A stretch of 64,000 nucleotides of DNA from CBDEUK01 sp965250225 (GTDB taxonomy: Bacteria > Pseudomonadota > Gammaproteobacteria > Eutrophobiales > Eutrophobiaceae), in NCBI GenBank assembly GCA_965250225.1, contig CBDFNQ010000035.1:130109-194108 (forward strand), read 5' to 3'. Positions 8,504 through 17,134 of the stretch are shown one piece after another; position 1 is the first letter of the stretch, and every line of letters begins with the position of its first letter. The position numbers and the translations under genes are program-made. The notes below the pieces were generated by a model. The model was not told the origin of the DNA. It did not search any database and saw only the letters and a program-made list of their open reading frames with translations.

Positions 8504-9796
8504 ATGGGCAAAAGTATTGTAGTCATAGGCACCCAGTGGGGAGATGAAGGCAAAGGCAAGCTGGTTGATTTATTAACCGACAAAGCCGCTGCTGTGGTTC
8601 GTTTTCAGGGTGGACATAACGCCGGTCATACCGTTGTCGTTAAAGGTGAAAAAACCATCCTTCATTTGATTCCCTCTGGCATTCTTCGTGAAAATGTTCA
8701 GTGCTTGATTGGCAATGGTGTTGTGCTGAGTCCGGAAGCCTTACTCGAAGAGTTGCACATGCTTGAAGGCAATGGCATCCCGGCACGGGATCGGTTAAAA
8801 ATCAGTGAATCCTGTCCCTTGATTTTGCCTTATCATATTGCATTGGACAAAGCCCGAGAAAAAGCTAGAGGTAAGGCAGCGATTGGTACCACGGGTCGAG
8901 GCATTGGGCCAGCTTATGAAGATAAAGTCGCTCGTCGAGGTTTAAGAGTTGATGATTTACAACATCGTGAACGTTTTGCCTCCAAGTTAGGGGAAGTTCT
9001 TGATTTCCATAATTTTTGTTTAAAAAATTATTACAAGGAAGATCCTGTTTCTTTTGAAAAGGTACTGGACGAAACAATGACCATGGCAGAAGAAATCGTG
9101 CCAATGATTACGGATGTTGCAAATATCATTTATGATTTTCAGAAACAAGGCTCCAACATAATGTTCGAAGGTGCACAGGGAACATTGCTTGATATTGATC
9201 ATGGCACGTATCCTTTCGTGACATCTTCAAATACAACTGCAGGTGGTGCCTCCACAGGTAGTGGTATGGGGCTACGAAATTTCGATTATGTCCTGGGGAT
9301 TACCAAGGCCTACACAACTCGTGTTGGCTCGGGCCCGTTCCCCACTGAACTGTTTGATGAAATGGGCAAACATCTTGCAGAACGTGGACATGAATTTGGT
9401 GCAACCACTGGGCGTGCACGTCGTTGTGGTTGGTTTGATGCGGTGGCGCTACGACGTTCAAAACAGATTAATAGTCTGACCGGATTATGCATTACCAAGC
9501 TCGATGTCCTTGATGGCCTGGAGTCGATTCAGATTTGTACCGGTTACAAATTTAACGGTGAAACCTGTAACACCTTGCCATCCGGTGCAGAAGCCATTGC
9601 CGATTGCAAACCTGTTTATGAAGAGATGCCAGGTTGGAACGATACAACTTTGGGGATTAAAGAATTTGATACCTTACCTTCCAATGCAAAAGATTATTTA
9701 AAACGCATTGAGGAGATTACTGAAACACCTATTCATATTGTTTCAACTGGCCCTGATCGTGAAGAAACAATCGTCCTCAAAAACCCGTTTGATTAA
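8504..9796 (+). CDS. purA: Adenylosuccinate synthetase PurA
   Basis: PurA converts IMP, aspartate and GTP to adenylosuccinate, the committed step to AMP. From the ATG at 8504 the protein has 430 residues (E. coli 432). It carries the GTP loop GDEGKGK at 13-19, the GGHNAGHT segment, the switch-like GTTGRGIGPAYEDK and GARRCGWFD-type motifs, and a C-terminal TKLDVLDG guanine-binding motif. An in-frame codon at 8450 would add 18 residues overlapping hisZ and is not supported by homology. The gene lies 32 bp after hisZ. Confidence 0.97.
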   Translation: MGKSIVVIGTQWGDEGKGKLVDLLTDKAAAVVRFQGGHNAGHTVVVKGEKTILHLIPSGILRENVQCLIGNGVVLSPEALLEELHMLEGNGIPARDRLKISESCPLILPYHIALDKAREKARGKAAIGTTGRGIGPAYEDKVARRGLRVDDLQHRERFASKLGEVLDFHNFCLKNYYKEDPVSFEKVLDETMTMAEEIVPMITDVANIIYDFQKQGSNIMFEGAQGTLLDIDHGTYPFVTSSNTTAGGASTGSGMGLRNFDYVLGITKAYTTRVGSGPFPTELFDEMGKHLAERGHEFGATTGRARRCGWFDAVALRRSKQINSLTGLCITKLDVLDGLESIQICTGYKFNGETCNTLPSGAEAIADCKPVYEEMPGWNDTTLGIKEFDTLPSNAKDYLKRIEEITETPIHIVSTGPDREETIVLKNPFD

Positions 9797-9810
9797 AATT
9801 ATATTGTTGT

Positions 9811-9850
9811 TTAAGCAGACATAAAAAAGACGCTTGAATCTGCTGCTTAA
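9811..9850. terminator. Inverted repeat between convergent purA and phasin gene
   Basis: TTAAGCAG (9811-9818) and CTGCTTAA (9843-9850) are perfect inverted repeats separated by 24 nt, in the 88-bp gap between two convergent genes. The long loop and moderate GC make this a weak candidate for a bidirectional terminator. Confidence 0.35.
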
Positions 9851-9884
9851 TTTATTTCTCAGAGACAGAAACGGGTAAGTTAGA

Positions 9885-10199
9885 TCACGCTTTTTTTGAA
9901 GATTTTTCAACAACACCCTGTACATTGGATGCGTATGTTTCACACAATTTTTGTATCTTTTGCGCATCTTCCATTGATTTGTCTGATATATCCTGTGCGT
10001 TCGCTACTTGAGACTCAAGATATTTCTGAAACGATTCAACATCATTAATTTCAGTTGCAGATTTCAGTGCATTAACATTTGCCTTGGTGCTTTCCTGAAT
10101 AGCTTTTAACTGGATAGCGGCAACTTTCTCAATACTTTTTACTGCCAACTCGTTTAGCTCTTTAACAGGAGCCAGAAACTGTTCAAATGTCTTGTCCAT
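9885..10199 (-). CDS. Phasin family protein
   Basis: The 104-residue protein is almost entirely helical, without cysteine, and rich in Ala, Lys, Glu and Gln (AVKSIEKVAAIQLKAIQEST, YLESQVANAQDISDKSMEDA). It matches the Phasin_2 pattern. Phasins coat polyhydroxyalkanoate granules, but many members of this family are found away from PHA genes. No PHA synthase gene is in the window, so the granule role is only inferred. The ATG at 10199 follows a GGAAG site; an in-frame TTG at 10214 is less likely. Confidence 0.8.
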   Translation of the reverse strand: MDKTFEQFLAPVKELNELAVKSIEKVAAIQLKAIQESTKANVNALKSATEINDVESFQKYLESQVANAQDISDKSMEDAQKIQKLCETYASNVQGVVEKSSKKA

Positions 10200-10343
10200 T
10201 ATATTTTCTTCCAATTGTTTGTGAGTGGGTATCTAAAAAAAAGGATACTACATTAAAAATTGCTGCAAAGCAATATATTCTGTGGATTAAGGGGTTGGTA
10301 TTCAGAATAGTGTGTGTGGTAATGATTGATTTCAATAATCTTA

Positions 10344-10916
10344 TTACATTAGCTCTGGCTTCATTGCTGTCAGGTTGATTAAGGTTTCTTCCCTATTATC
10401 CGGTGGCCGCACACCAAACAATCTTTCCATCAGTCCAAGATCTTTGCGACTCCACCATAAGAATGGATAGGATATTGATTCATTGGACACCTCAAATCCG
10501 GCACCTCTGATTAATTGCAAATATTCCTCGGCTGTCTTCTGCACTCGCATCGGGTGTCTGAAAAGTAATCGAATTATCCATGAGTGGATGTAGTGTTTTG
10601 TCGACTCCGCAAATAACAGAATACCGCCCGGTTTGAGTATTCTGTAGTACTCTTTGATGGCTTTTTGTTGATAAATAAGATGGTGGAAGGTCTGGTGGCA
10701 AAATAACAAATCGACCGAATCGTCATGGAGTTGCATGTTCGAATTGGAACAACAAACAAATTCAACATCAATACCAATTAGTTTATCCGGGGAAAAACGA
10801 TCATCTAGCATCTTGAGAGAACGGCCATAGCCGCAACCGACATCAGCAATAACGGAATATCTCCGTTGTTCTTTCGGTAGTAAACTTTGTAAATCGTTTA
10901 GCGCTCTTTCCAACAC
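10344..10916 (-). CDS. Class I SAM-dependent methyltransferase
   Basis: The protein has the Rossmann methyltransferase motif I VIADVGCGYGRS at about residues 22-33, an acidic motif near IGIDVEFV, motif FCHQTFHHL and a post-motif ILKPGGILLFAE. This is the Methyltransf_11 pattern. The substrate is unknown. It starts with a GTG at 10916; an in-frame TAG lies about 40 bp upstream, so the protein cannot extend much further. At 190 residues it is at the short end of the family. It stands alone between the phasin gene and tRNA-Leu. Confidence 0.75.
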   Translation of the reverse strand: MLERALNDLQSLLPKEQRRYSVIADVGCGYGRSLKMLDDRFSPDKLIGIDVEFVCCSNSNMQLHDDSVDLLFCHQTFHHLIYQQKAIKEYYRILKPGGILLFAESTKHYIHSWIIRLLFRHPMRVQKTAEEYLQLIRGAGFEVSNESISYPFLWWSRKDLGLMERLFGVRPPDNREETLINLTAMKPELM

Positions 10917-11131
10917 CTGGACCGTCCAGGTATCGGTGTGTAAAAACTATTTTCCAAAAGCTGATTCAGGGACATGGGGCTCTGTTATCGAGGCACTCAT
11001 CAAAATTACGTTTCAATACTCAAGGGAGAAATCGGATTATTTAGATTACGACAAAATTCTAGTAATCGGAAATGGTTTTCACAGGATGGAGTCCTCGACG
11101 AGTGTCTTCTTCGAATAGAAAGTTTTTTGTA

Positions 11132-11218
11132 TGGTGCCCAGGAGAGGACTTGAACCTCCACGGGGTTACCCCCACTAGCACCTGAAGCTAGCGCGTCTAC
11201 CAATTCCGCCACCTGGGC
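11132..11218 (-). tRNA. tRNA-Leu (anticodon CAG)
   Basis: The reverse strand begins GCCCAGGTGGCGGAATTGG and ends with a matching acceptor strand CCTGGGC followed by ACCA, so CCA is encoded. The D-arm is GGAATTGGTAGACG. The anticodon stem CTAGC/GCTAG encloses loop TTCAGGT, giving anticodon CAG. A long variable arm (class II tRNA) and a T-arm with GGTTCAAGTCC follow. The length is 87 nt. The first 16 nt of this tRNA recur about 400 bp away, at 11614-11631. Confidence 0.95.
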
Positions 11219-11631
11219 ATTTCTATTTAGGCGGGCACCAAATTTTTTTATATTGAGCATTAATTAAATAAACGCGCTACGCGCGGTCGCTAGAAAATGT
11301 GTTCCAGACATTTTCAACCGAATATATCCATATATTCGTTTTGGACTCCATGTCCTTCGCGATACTCATGCTTCCTCGGTAATTGCTCCCGGCATTACTC
11401 TACCCATCCTTGGAGTCGTGCACATCGGTCGCTCTTATGCGTCCGTGCATCCGCGACACTTGGACTCCTGCTTCGCTCTACCACCTACCTCCCTGTAGGT
11501 GTGTCCATCGTCTACCCGCCGTTCACGCCATCCTGGCTGCCACGGCATTCGGGCTCCTCGGCTCTGGCCTCCTGCTTCGCTCTACCACCTACTTCCCTGT
11601 AGGCGTGCCCATCATTCCGTCACCTGGGCAT
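11203..11631. repeat. Structured repeat segment bounded by copies of the tRNA-Leu 5' end
   Basis: The 470 bp between tRNA-Leu and rnr hold no convincing gene but much structure. An 18-bp direct repeat, ATTCCGYCACCTGGGCAT, occurs at 11203-11220 (inside the tRNA 5' end) and 11614-11631 with one mismatch. Inside are perfect inverted repeats: GAAAATGT/ACATTTTC (11293-11315), CGAATATAT/ATATATTCG (11319-11338) and CACCTAC/GTAGGTG (11482-11501). A 45-bp direct repeat occurs at 11465-11509 and 11569-11613 with three differences. From about 11340 to 11631 the segment is clearly richer in GC than its flanks. It looks like an inserted or expanded non-coding element. Short open frames here are poor in protein-like content. 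Confidence 0.7.
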
Positions 11632-11689
11632 GTTATAGTGTCGAATTGAAAACAACGGCGGACTCTACCGATCCCCCTGGATATTGTCA

Positions 11690-13858
11690 ATGAGCAAACG
11701 CGGGCAAAAAAACAAACGCGGTTCGTCAGATGATTACGAATACATCATTCCTGAGCGACAGCAAATTCTGGATTTTCTGGTTGAACATGGCCAGCCATGT
11801 GGTATTCGTGGGATTGCTGCAGCACTGATGCAGGAAGATCACAGTGAATCACGAAAGGCATTGCGTCGTCGTCTCAGGGCGATGGAGCGTGATGGGCAGA
11901 TCATACGTAATCGTAAAGAAGGTTATGCCCCGATCAATAAAATCGATTTGCTACAAGGAAGTATTATTGCGCATCCAGATGGTTATGGATTCATGGCACT
12001 GGATGAGGGTGGTGATGATTTGTTTTTATCCCCCAAACAAATGCGCAAAGTGTTGCACGGTGATCGGATCCTTGCTCGTGTTTTAGGGATCGATCATCGG
12101 GGGCGAAAAGAGGTCAGTATTGTTGAGGTGTTGGAGAGGGCTAATCAACGCGTGGTTGGCCGCTTTTCGAGGGACGGCCACATTGCTTATTTGATCCCGG
12201 ATAACAAGCGTATTCATCAAGACATCATTATCCCAGATGGCAAACAAGGCGAAGCAAAGAAAGGTGATATTGTGGTTGCGGAGATTATTCAGCAACCCGA
12301 TAAACACACACAACCGATAGGCCAGATTGTGCAAGTCCTTGGTAACCGTATGGAGCCAGGAATGGCTGTAGATATCGCAATACAAAATCACAACTTGCCC
12401 AATGACTGGCCGGAAGAGGTACTTGAGGAGATTGCGAGGTTCGGTGAAGCGATCGATGATAAACAAATTAGTGGTAGAAAAGATATTCGTGATCTGGCTT
12501 TAGTCACTATTGATGGTGAAGATGCCAGGGATTTTGACGACGCAGTGTACTGTGAACACCGGGGTCAGGAATGGCGGTTGTTGGTTGCCATTGCGGATGT
12601 TTCAAGTTATGTTTTACCAGGGACATCATTGGATAATGAAGCGTATGAACGTGGAACTTCAGTTTACTTTCCCCAGAGAGTTATACCGATGTTGCCTGAA
12701 GTATTGTCGAATGGTTTATGTTCTTTGAATCCAAAGATTGATCGCCTGTGTATGGTTTGCGAACTGAGTATCGACAACAAAGGTAATATCAAACGAACAA
12801 AGTTTTATGAAGCCGTCATGAGTTCAGCCGCACGATTAACCTATGATAAAGTTGCAGGAATATTAATTGATAACAATAAAGAGCTAAAGGAAGAATACAA
12901 ATCTGTATTATCCCATCTATCTAATCTGTATCAGTTGTTCCAGTTGTTACATGAAAAACGTAAACAAAAAGGTATGCTGGATTTTGATACCAACGAACCC
13001 AGTTTCAAGTTTTCTGATGATGGTCATATCGAATCGATCAGTTCTTATCAACGCAACGATGCACATAAAATGATCGAAGAATTTATGTTGGCGGCAAATG
13101 TAGCCTCGGCCAATTTCCTGATCGAAAAAAAATGTCCGGCAATGTACCGGGTTCATGAAACTCCGAAAGAAGAAAAGTTAAAAGATCTGCGTGCTTTCCT
13201 GTCCGAACTTGGTTTGCAGCTGGCTGGGGGCGATGAACCCGCCGCAATGGATTACGCAATGTTAATGCAGTCGATCAGTGATAGGGAGGATGCGCATCTG
13301 ATTAACATGGTGCTATTACGCAGTATGCCATTGGCCGTTTATGATGCGACGAACCAGGGGCATTTTGGTTTAGCATTCGAGGCCTATACACATTTCACAT
13401 CACCGATCCGTCGGTATCCTGATCTTATGGTTCATCGTGCTATAAAACATATGATCCAGAATGACGCTCCTGAAAAATTTTCTTATTCTCAAGCTCAGGT
13501 TCAAAAAATGGCTCAGCATTGTTCTGAAACCGAACGACGTGCCGAAGAGGCCTCACGTGAGGTTGTACGTTGGTATAAATGTAAATACATGGATGAAAAA
13601 ATCGGTGAAGAGTTTCATGGAACCATCAGTTCAGTTACCTCGTTTGGATTATTTGTTGAGCTCGATGAGATATTCATTGAAGGGCTGGTTCATGTGACAG
13701 CATTGCTTCCTGAGGATTATTATCACTTTGAAGCAGTCGCCCATCGTTTACGAGGCGAGCGTAAAAACCATGTTTTTCAATTGGGCAATCGTCTTAAAAT
13801 CAAGGTGGTGCGTGTTGATCTTGAAGATAAGAAGATCGATTTTGAATTGGTGCAGTAA
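11690..13858 (+). CDS. rnr: Ribonuclease R
   Basis: RNase R is a processive 3'-5' exoribonuclease that degrades structured RNA. The domains in order are an N-terminal winged-helix region (IRGIAAALMQEDHSESRKAL), cold-shock OB folds, the RNB catalytic domain with DARDFDD at about residues 278-284, and an S1 domain from about residue 636. The protein has 722 residues. It ends soon after S1 and lacks the long basic C-terminal tail of E. coli RNase R (813). The ATG at 11690 is preferred over a TTG two codons upstream. rlmB follows 8 bp downstream, the conserved rnr-rlmB pair. Confidence 0.96.
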   Translation: MSKRGQKNKRGSSDDYEYIIPERQQILDFLVEHGQPCGIRGIAAALMQEDHSESRKALRRRLRAMERDGQIIRNRKEGYAPINKIDLLQGSIIAHPDGYGFMALDEGGDDLFLSPKQMRKVLHGDRILARVLGIDHRGRKEVSIVEVLERANQRVVGRFSRDGHIAYLIPDNKRIHQDIIIPDGKQGEAKKGDIVVAEIIQQPDKHTQPIGQIVQVLGNRMEPGMAVDIAIQNHNLPNDWPEEVLEEIARFGEAIDDKQISGRKDIRDLALVTIDGEDARDFDDAVYCEHRGQEWRLLVAIADVSSYVLPGTSLDNEAYERGTSVYFPQRVIPMLPEVLSNGLCSLNPKIDRLCMVCELSIDNKGNIKRTKFYEAVMSSAARLTYDKVAGILIDNNKELKEEYKSVLSHLSNLYQLFQLLHEKRKQKGMLDFDTNEPSFKFSDDGHIESISSYQRNDAHKMIEEFMLAANVASANFLIEKKCPAMYRVHETPKEEKLKDLRAFLSELGLQLAGGDEPAAMDYAMLMQSISDREDAHLINMVLLRSMPLAVYDATNQGHFGLAFEAYTHFTSPIRRYPDLMVHRAIKHMIQNDAPEKFSYSQAQVQKMAQHCSETERRAEEASREVVRWYKCKYMDEKIGEEFHGTISSVTSFGLFVELDEIFIEGLVHVTALLPEDYYHFEAVAHRLRGERKNHVFQLGNRLKIKVVRVDLEDKKIDFELVQ

Positions 13859-13866
13859 TCATTCCG

Positions 13867-14622
13867 ATGCCGAGAGAAAAAAAAGAATTTGTCTATGGTA
13901 TTCATGCAGTGCGTTTTGCCCTGCAAGGTACACCTGAATCTGTATTTGAACTTTGGGTCAAAGAAGATAAAAAACCATCTCATGATATTGTACAGATAAA
14001 AAAAATAGCGAAGAAAAATGCAATTTCTATCCAGACAGTCACCGCCAGGACATTAGAGGAAAAAACACACTCAAGCCAACATCAGGGGATTGCATTGTTA
14101 AGGCAAGCCCGTCATGTGAACAATGAAAATGATCTGCAAAGTTGGCTCAAGGAGTACGAAGATAAACTGAAGTTATTTTTAATTCTGGATAATGTCCAGG
14201 ATCCGCACAATCTCGGTGCTTGTCTGCGTACTGCTGATGCAGCCGGCGTCGATGGCATTATTGTTTCAAAAGATAATTCGGTGGGTCTAACGCCTACTGT
14301 TTGTAAGGTTGCGAGTGGTGCAGCGGAAACTATTACCTTTTATACAGTCACCAATCTGGCTCGTACTATTCGACAATTAAAAGAACACAATATCTGGATC
14401 ACAGGCACCGATGGAGAAGCAGAACAAAGTCTTTATCAAACCGACTTTACGTTATCCGTAGCTCTAGTTCTGGGTGCTGAAGGTCAAGGTTTGCGTGAAA
14501 ACACACGTAAGCATTGCGATCAATTGATCAGTATCCCCATGAATGGAACAGTGGAAAGTCTGAATGTTTCAGTTGCAACCGGTGTGTGTCTGTTTGAGGT
14601 GCTAAGACAGAGGAATAATTAA
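13867..14622 (+). CDS. rlmB: 23S rRNA (guanosine-2251-2'-O)-methyltransferase RlmB
   Basis: RlmB methylates the ribose of G2251 in the peptidyl-transferase centre. The 251 residues show the N-terminal L30e-like substrate-binding domain (FVYGIHAVRFALQ) and a SpoU/TrmH knot domain. The SpoU motifs are LDNVQDPHNLGACLRTADAA, VLGAEGQGLRENT and SIPMNGTVESLNVSVATGV. It directly follows rnr. Its last bases overlap by 4 bp the end of the convergent gene on the other strand. Confidence 0.97.
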   Translation: MPREKKEFVYGIHAVRFALQGTPESVFELWVKEDKKPSHDIVQIKKIAKKNAISIQTVTARTLEEKTHSSQHQGIALLRQARHVNNENDLQSWLKEYEDKLKLFLILDNVQDPHNLGACLRTADAAGVDGIIVSKDNSVGLTPTVCKVASGAAETITFYTVTNLARTIRQLKEHNIWITGTDGEAEQSLYQTDFTLSVALVLGAEGQGLRENTRKHCDQLISIPMNGTVESLNVSVATGVCLFEVLRQRNN

Positions 14623-15503
14623 TTTTTTTCTGAGTAATATTTTGTATCTTTCCAGCTCACTTTCCAGGATGTATTAGTCCAGAGTTTTATGCGAGTGAAA
14701 AAGTTATTGGGTTTTTTTACGGATTTCTTTTTTTTCGAGGCATGTTGAACTTCAGGTTTTGGTTTTTTTGTTTGAATATTTTCATTGATCTGCTCTTTTT
14801 CGCTTACAAGTTCGACTGACTCAACAATCATCGACATATCAGTCAGCTCTTTACCTGATTTGATATGATTTTTCTTTGTCAATAAATCATCGATCACCGT
14901 TTGTATTTGTGATCGTATCTGATCAGACAGGTTAGTATCGACCATTAAAAAGGAAAAATTTTTCAGCATGTCATCGATCTCTGAAGTTATATTGTTTCGA
15001 TAGACCTTTTCTTTCATTTTAAGAGTGACAATTCTATCTTTTATCGAATTCATCGGGACAATACATCTGAAAGGGGGTATTGGTTGCCCTCTTTCCTTTA
15101 GTAAAAGCCTTAATCCAATAGCGGTTTGAGAGTCTTTCTTGAATTCCTCAATCTCGGAACTTAAATCGTCAGAGAAATCAATTTGTTTTTCTTCTATTTC
15201 ATCCTGGGATATTTCGATGAGTGTTTTATTGAAGACTTGGCTTAATGATTTTAGTACTTTGTGATCCAGGCTTCTCAGGACTTCTTTTACCATGTCTGTC
15301 GGGGAATCTTTCATCTGCTCCGACAGCATTGTGAGAAAATTCTGTATTTCATCGGGGATGTTGTAACTGATATTATCTAATAGTAGTACCGAGTTCAGAC
15401 CATTCTTCATTTGTTCCAGGTCATTGGTTACGGCGATAAGCTTTTCCAGGGCCAGGCGCCTTTTTTGTAAGCTTTCGAGAGTTTCAGACTGATTATTGGA
15501 CAT
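14619..15503 (-). CDS. Hypothetical protein, charged and mostly helical
   Basis: This 294-residue protein is not recognised. It has no signal peptide or membrane segment. It is rich in Lys, Glu, Asp, Ser and Ile and predicted largely helical. An acidic stretch (EISQDEIEEKQIDFSDDLSS) lies in the middle. A very basic region near the C-terminus (KKPKPEVQHASKKKKSVKKP) is followed by an aromatic tail rich in Trp. A short segment, QTAIGLRLLLKERGQPIPPF, looks folded. Its neighbours (rlmB, bioA) give no functional hint. The bipolar charge pattern could indicate binding to nucleic acid or to a membrane surface; this is a guess. Confidence 0.65.
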   Translation of the reverse strand: MSNNQSETLESLQKRRLALEKLIAVTNDLEQMKNGLNSVLLLDNISYNIPDEIQNFLTMLSEQMKDSPTDMVKEVLRSLDHKVLKSLSQVFNKTLIEISQDEIEEKQIDFSDDLSSEIEEFKKDSQTAIGLRLLLKERGQPIPPFRCIVPMNSIKDRIVTLKMKEKVYRNNITSEIDDMLKNFSFLMVDTNLSDQIRSQIQTVIDDLLTKKNHIKSGKELTDMSMIVESVELVSEKEQINENIQTKKPKPEVQHASKKKKSVKKPNNFFTRIKLWTNTSWKVSWKDTKYYSEKN

Positions 15504-15695
15504 AAATTTACATAGATTGAATAAAAGCCGTTACCTAAATATTTATTAATAGTAGAATGTTCCGACCGGGTTGACATTAAAAATTACCACTATGAATAGT
15601 ATATCGGCCCATTATTCTGAAAATGCATATAAACATAAGCGTACAATTTCATCAACGATTACATATTGTTAGATATTTGCAGTAATATTCAACAT

Positions 15696-17009
15696 ATGGT
15701 CAAACCTATTTCATCAGATTGGTTCAAGGATGATCAGCAATTTATCTGGCATCCTTACAGTTCTTTCACCAATCCATTACCCGTTTATCCAGTCGAATCA
15801 GCAAAGGGCGTTCGTATCCGATTAAGCAATGGGCAGGAATTGATCGATGGCATGGCGTCGTGGTGGTGTGTGATCCATGGTTACAATCACCCCGTTTTAA
15901 ACGCAGCTTTAAAACAGCAAATAGATTCCATGTCGCATGTTATGTTTGGAGGCTTAACACATGAGCCGGCTGCGCGACTGGCAGCCAAATTAGTAGAGTT
16001 AACGCCTGAACCATTACAAAGTGTTTTCTTTTCAGATTCCGGATCGGTCTCAATTGAAGTTGCTATGAAAATGGCAATTCAATATTGGCAGGCAAAGGGT
16101 CAAAAAACCAAACAAAAATTCATTAGTTTTCGTCAGGGATACCATGGCGATACTCTGGGGGCGATGTCTGTCTGTGATCCGGTCACGGGCATGCATAATT
16201 TATTTAATTCTATACTACCTAAACAGTTTTTTGTCTCTGCGCCTCAACCAGCTTTTGGTAAAAATTGTTCAGAGGGTCATTTAACCGAGGTTCGAAACAC
16301 ATTAGAGCAACATGCTGAGGAGATTGCAGCGCTGATCATAGAGCCCATTGTGCAGGGGGCAGGAGGCATGCGATTCTATTCCGCAGACTATTTGTCTGAG
16401 CTTAGAGAGATATGCACTGAATATGAAGTTCTCTTGATCCTGGATGAGATTGCCACGGGGTTTGGGCGAACTGGAAAACTGTTTGCCGCAGAACACGCGG
16501 AGGTGTCAGCCGATATTCTTTGTCTTGGTAAGTCCTTAACCGGTGGTTATTTAACTCTTGCTGCAACACTGACTACACGTGAAATTGCCGAGTGCATTAG
16601 CCGAGCTGAGCCAGGCCTGTTCATGCATGGCCCAACCTTTATGGCCAATCCTCTGTCTTGTTCAGTTGCTTTAGTCAGTATCGAACTTTTGGAGCAGTCT
16701 AATTGGCAAAAGAATGTTCAGAGGATTGAGCAGCATTTGCTCAGTAGCCTGGAAATTTGTCGTAATTATGACTGTGTCCTGGATGTACGAGTATTGGGGG
16801 CGATTGGTGTGATCGAGATGACGCGTCCTGTTGATATGAATAAAATCGTGCCGAAGTTTGTAGACGCTGGTATCTGGGTCAGGCCATTTGGTACTCTGGT
16901 CTATTTGATGCCTGCTTTTCTAATTAGTAATGCAGATTTAAACTATTTAACACAGTCTTTAATTGAGATATTGTCATCTGAGGATATTTTGCTCGATGAA
17001 CATCAATAA
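15696..17009 (+). CDS. bioA: Adenosylmethionine-8-amino-7-oxononanoate aminotransferase BioA
   Basis: BioA transfers the amino group of S-adenosylmethionine to KAPA to form DAPA in biotin synthesis. It is a class III PLP aminotransferase. The family block WHPYSSFTNPLPVYPVESAK is near residue 18. DGMASWWCVIHGYNHP follows, then FFSDSGSVSIEVAMKMA and LILDEIATGFGRTGK. The PLP lysine is about residue 279 in CLGKSLTGGY. The protein has 437 residues (E. coli 429). The ATG at 15696 matches the family start; an in-frame TTG is 30 bp upstream. The other bio genes are not adjacent. Confidence 0.94.
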   Translation: MVKPISSDWFKDDQQFIWHPYSSFTNPLPVYPVESAKGVRIRLSNGQELIDGMASWWCVIHGYNHPVLNAALKQQIDSMSHVMFGGLTHEPAARLAAKLVELTPEPLQSVFFSDSGSVSIEVAMKMAIQYWQAKGQKTKQKFISFRQGYHGDTLGAMSVCDPVTGMHNLFNSILPKQFFVSAPQPAFGKNCSEGHLTEVRNTLEQHAEEIAALIIEPIVQGAGGMRFYSADYLSELREICTEYEVLLILDEIATGFGRTGKLFAAEHAEVSADILCLGKSLTGGYLTLAATLTTREIAECISRAEPGLFMHGPTFMANPLSCSVALVSIELLEQSNWQKNVQRIEQHLLSSLEICRNYDCVLDVRVLGAIGVIEMTRPVDMNKIVPKFVDAGIWVRPFGTLVYLMPAFLISNADLNYLTQSLIEILSSEDILLDEHQ

Positions 17010-17040
17010 GATACTGATTATATAAGATGTTTTAGCGGTT

Positions 17041-17063
17041 GCATGGCTCTTTGCCATGCTTTA
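17041..17063 (+). terminator. Hairpin between bioA and rpsF
   Basis: GCATGGC (17041-17047), a 5-nt loop TCTTT and GCCATGC (17053-17059) form a perfect 7-bp stem, followed by TTTA. It is a reasonable terminator for bioA, though the T-tract is short. It could instead be part of the rpsF leader. Confidence 0.5.
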
Positions 17064-17085
17064 TCATCGCGCCCTTATTTTCCTT

Positions 17086-17111
17086 GTCACACTGGCCCGC
17101 AACCGGGTGAC
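17086..17111 (+). promoter_or_regulatory. Candidate S6:S18 autoregulatory hairpin in rpsF leader
   Basis: Just upstream of rpsF, GTCAC (17086-17090) pairs with GTGAC (17107-17111) around an inner CCCG/CGGG helix with an asymmetric bulge. In many bacteria the S6-S18 dimer binds a bulged hairpin containing CCG in this leader and represses its own operon. Position and CCG content fit, but the exact consensus was not verified. Confidence 0.35.
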
Positions 17112-17134
17112 TAATAATCCTAGAGGATATTACA

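Noticed and set aside
11297..11693. Three overlapping plus-strand open frames of 60-100 codons between tRNA-Leu and rnr
   Set aside because: They overlap each other, translate repeats rich in Ser, Pro and His, and follow the DNA repeats rather than any protein family.
15504..15695. BirA operator upstream of bioA
   Set aside because: No inverted repeat resembling the BirA site was found. A TTGACA at 15571 lacks a well-spaced -10.
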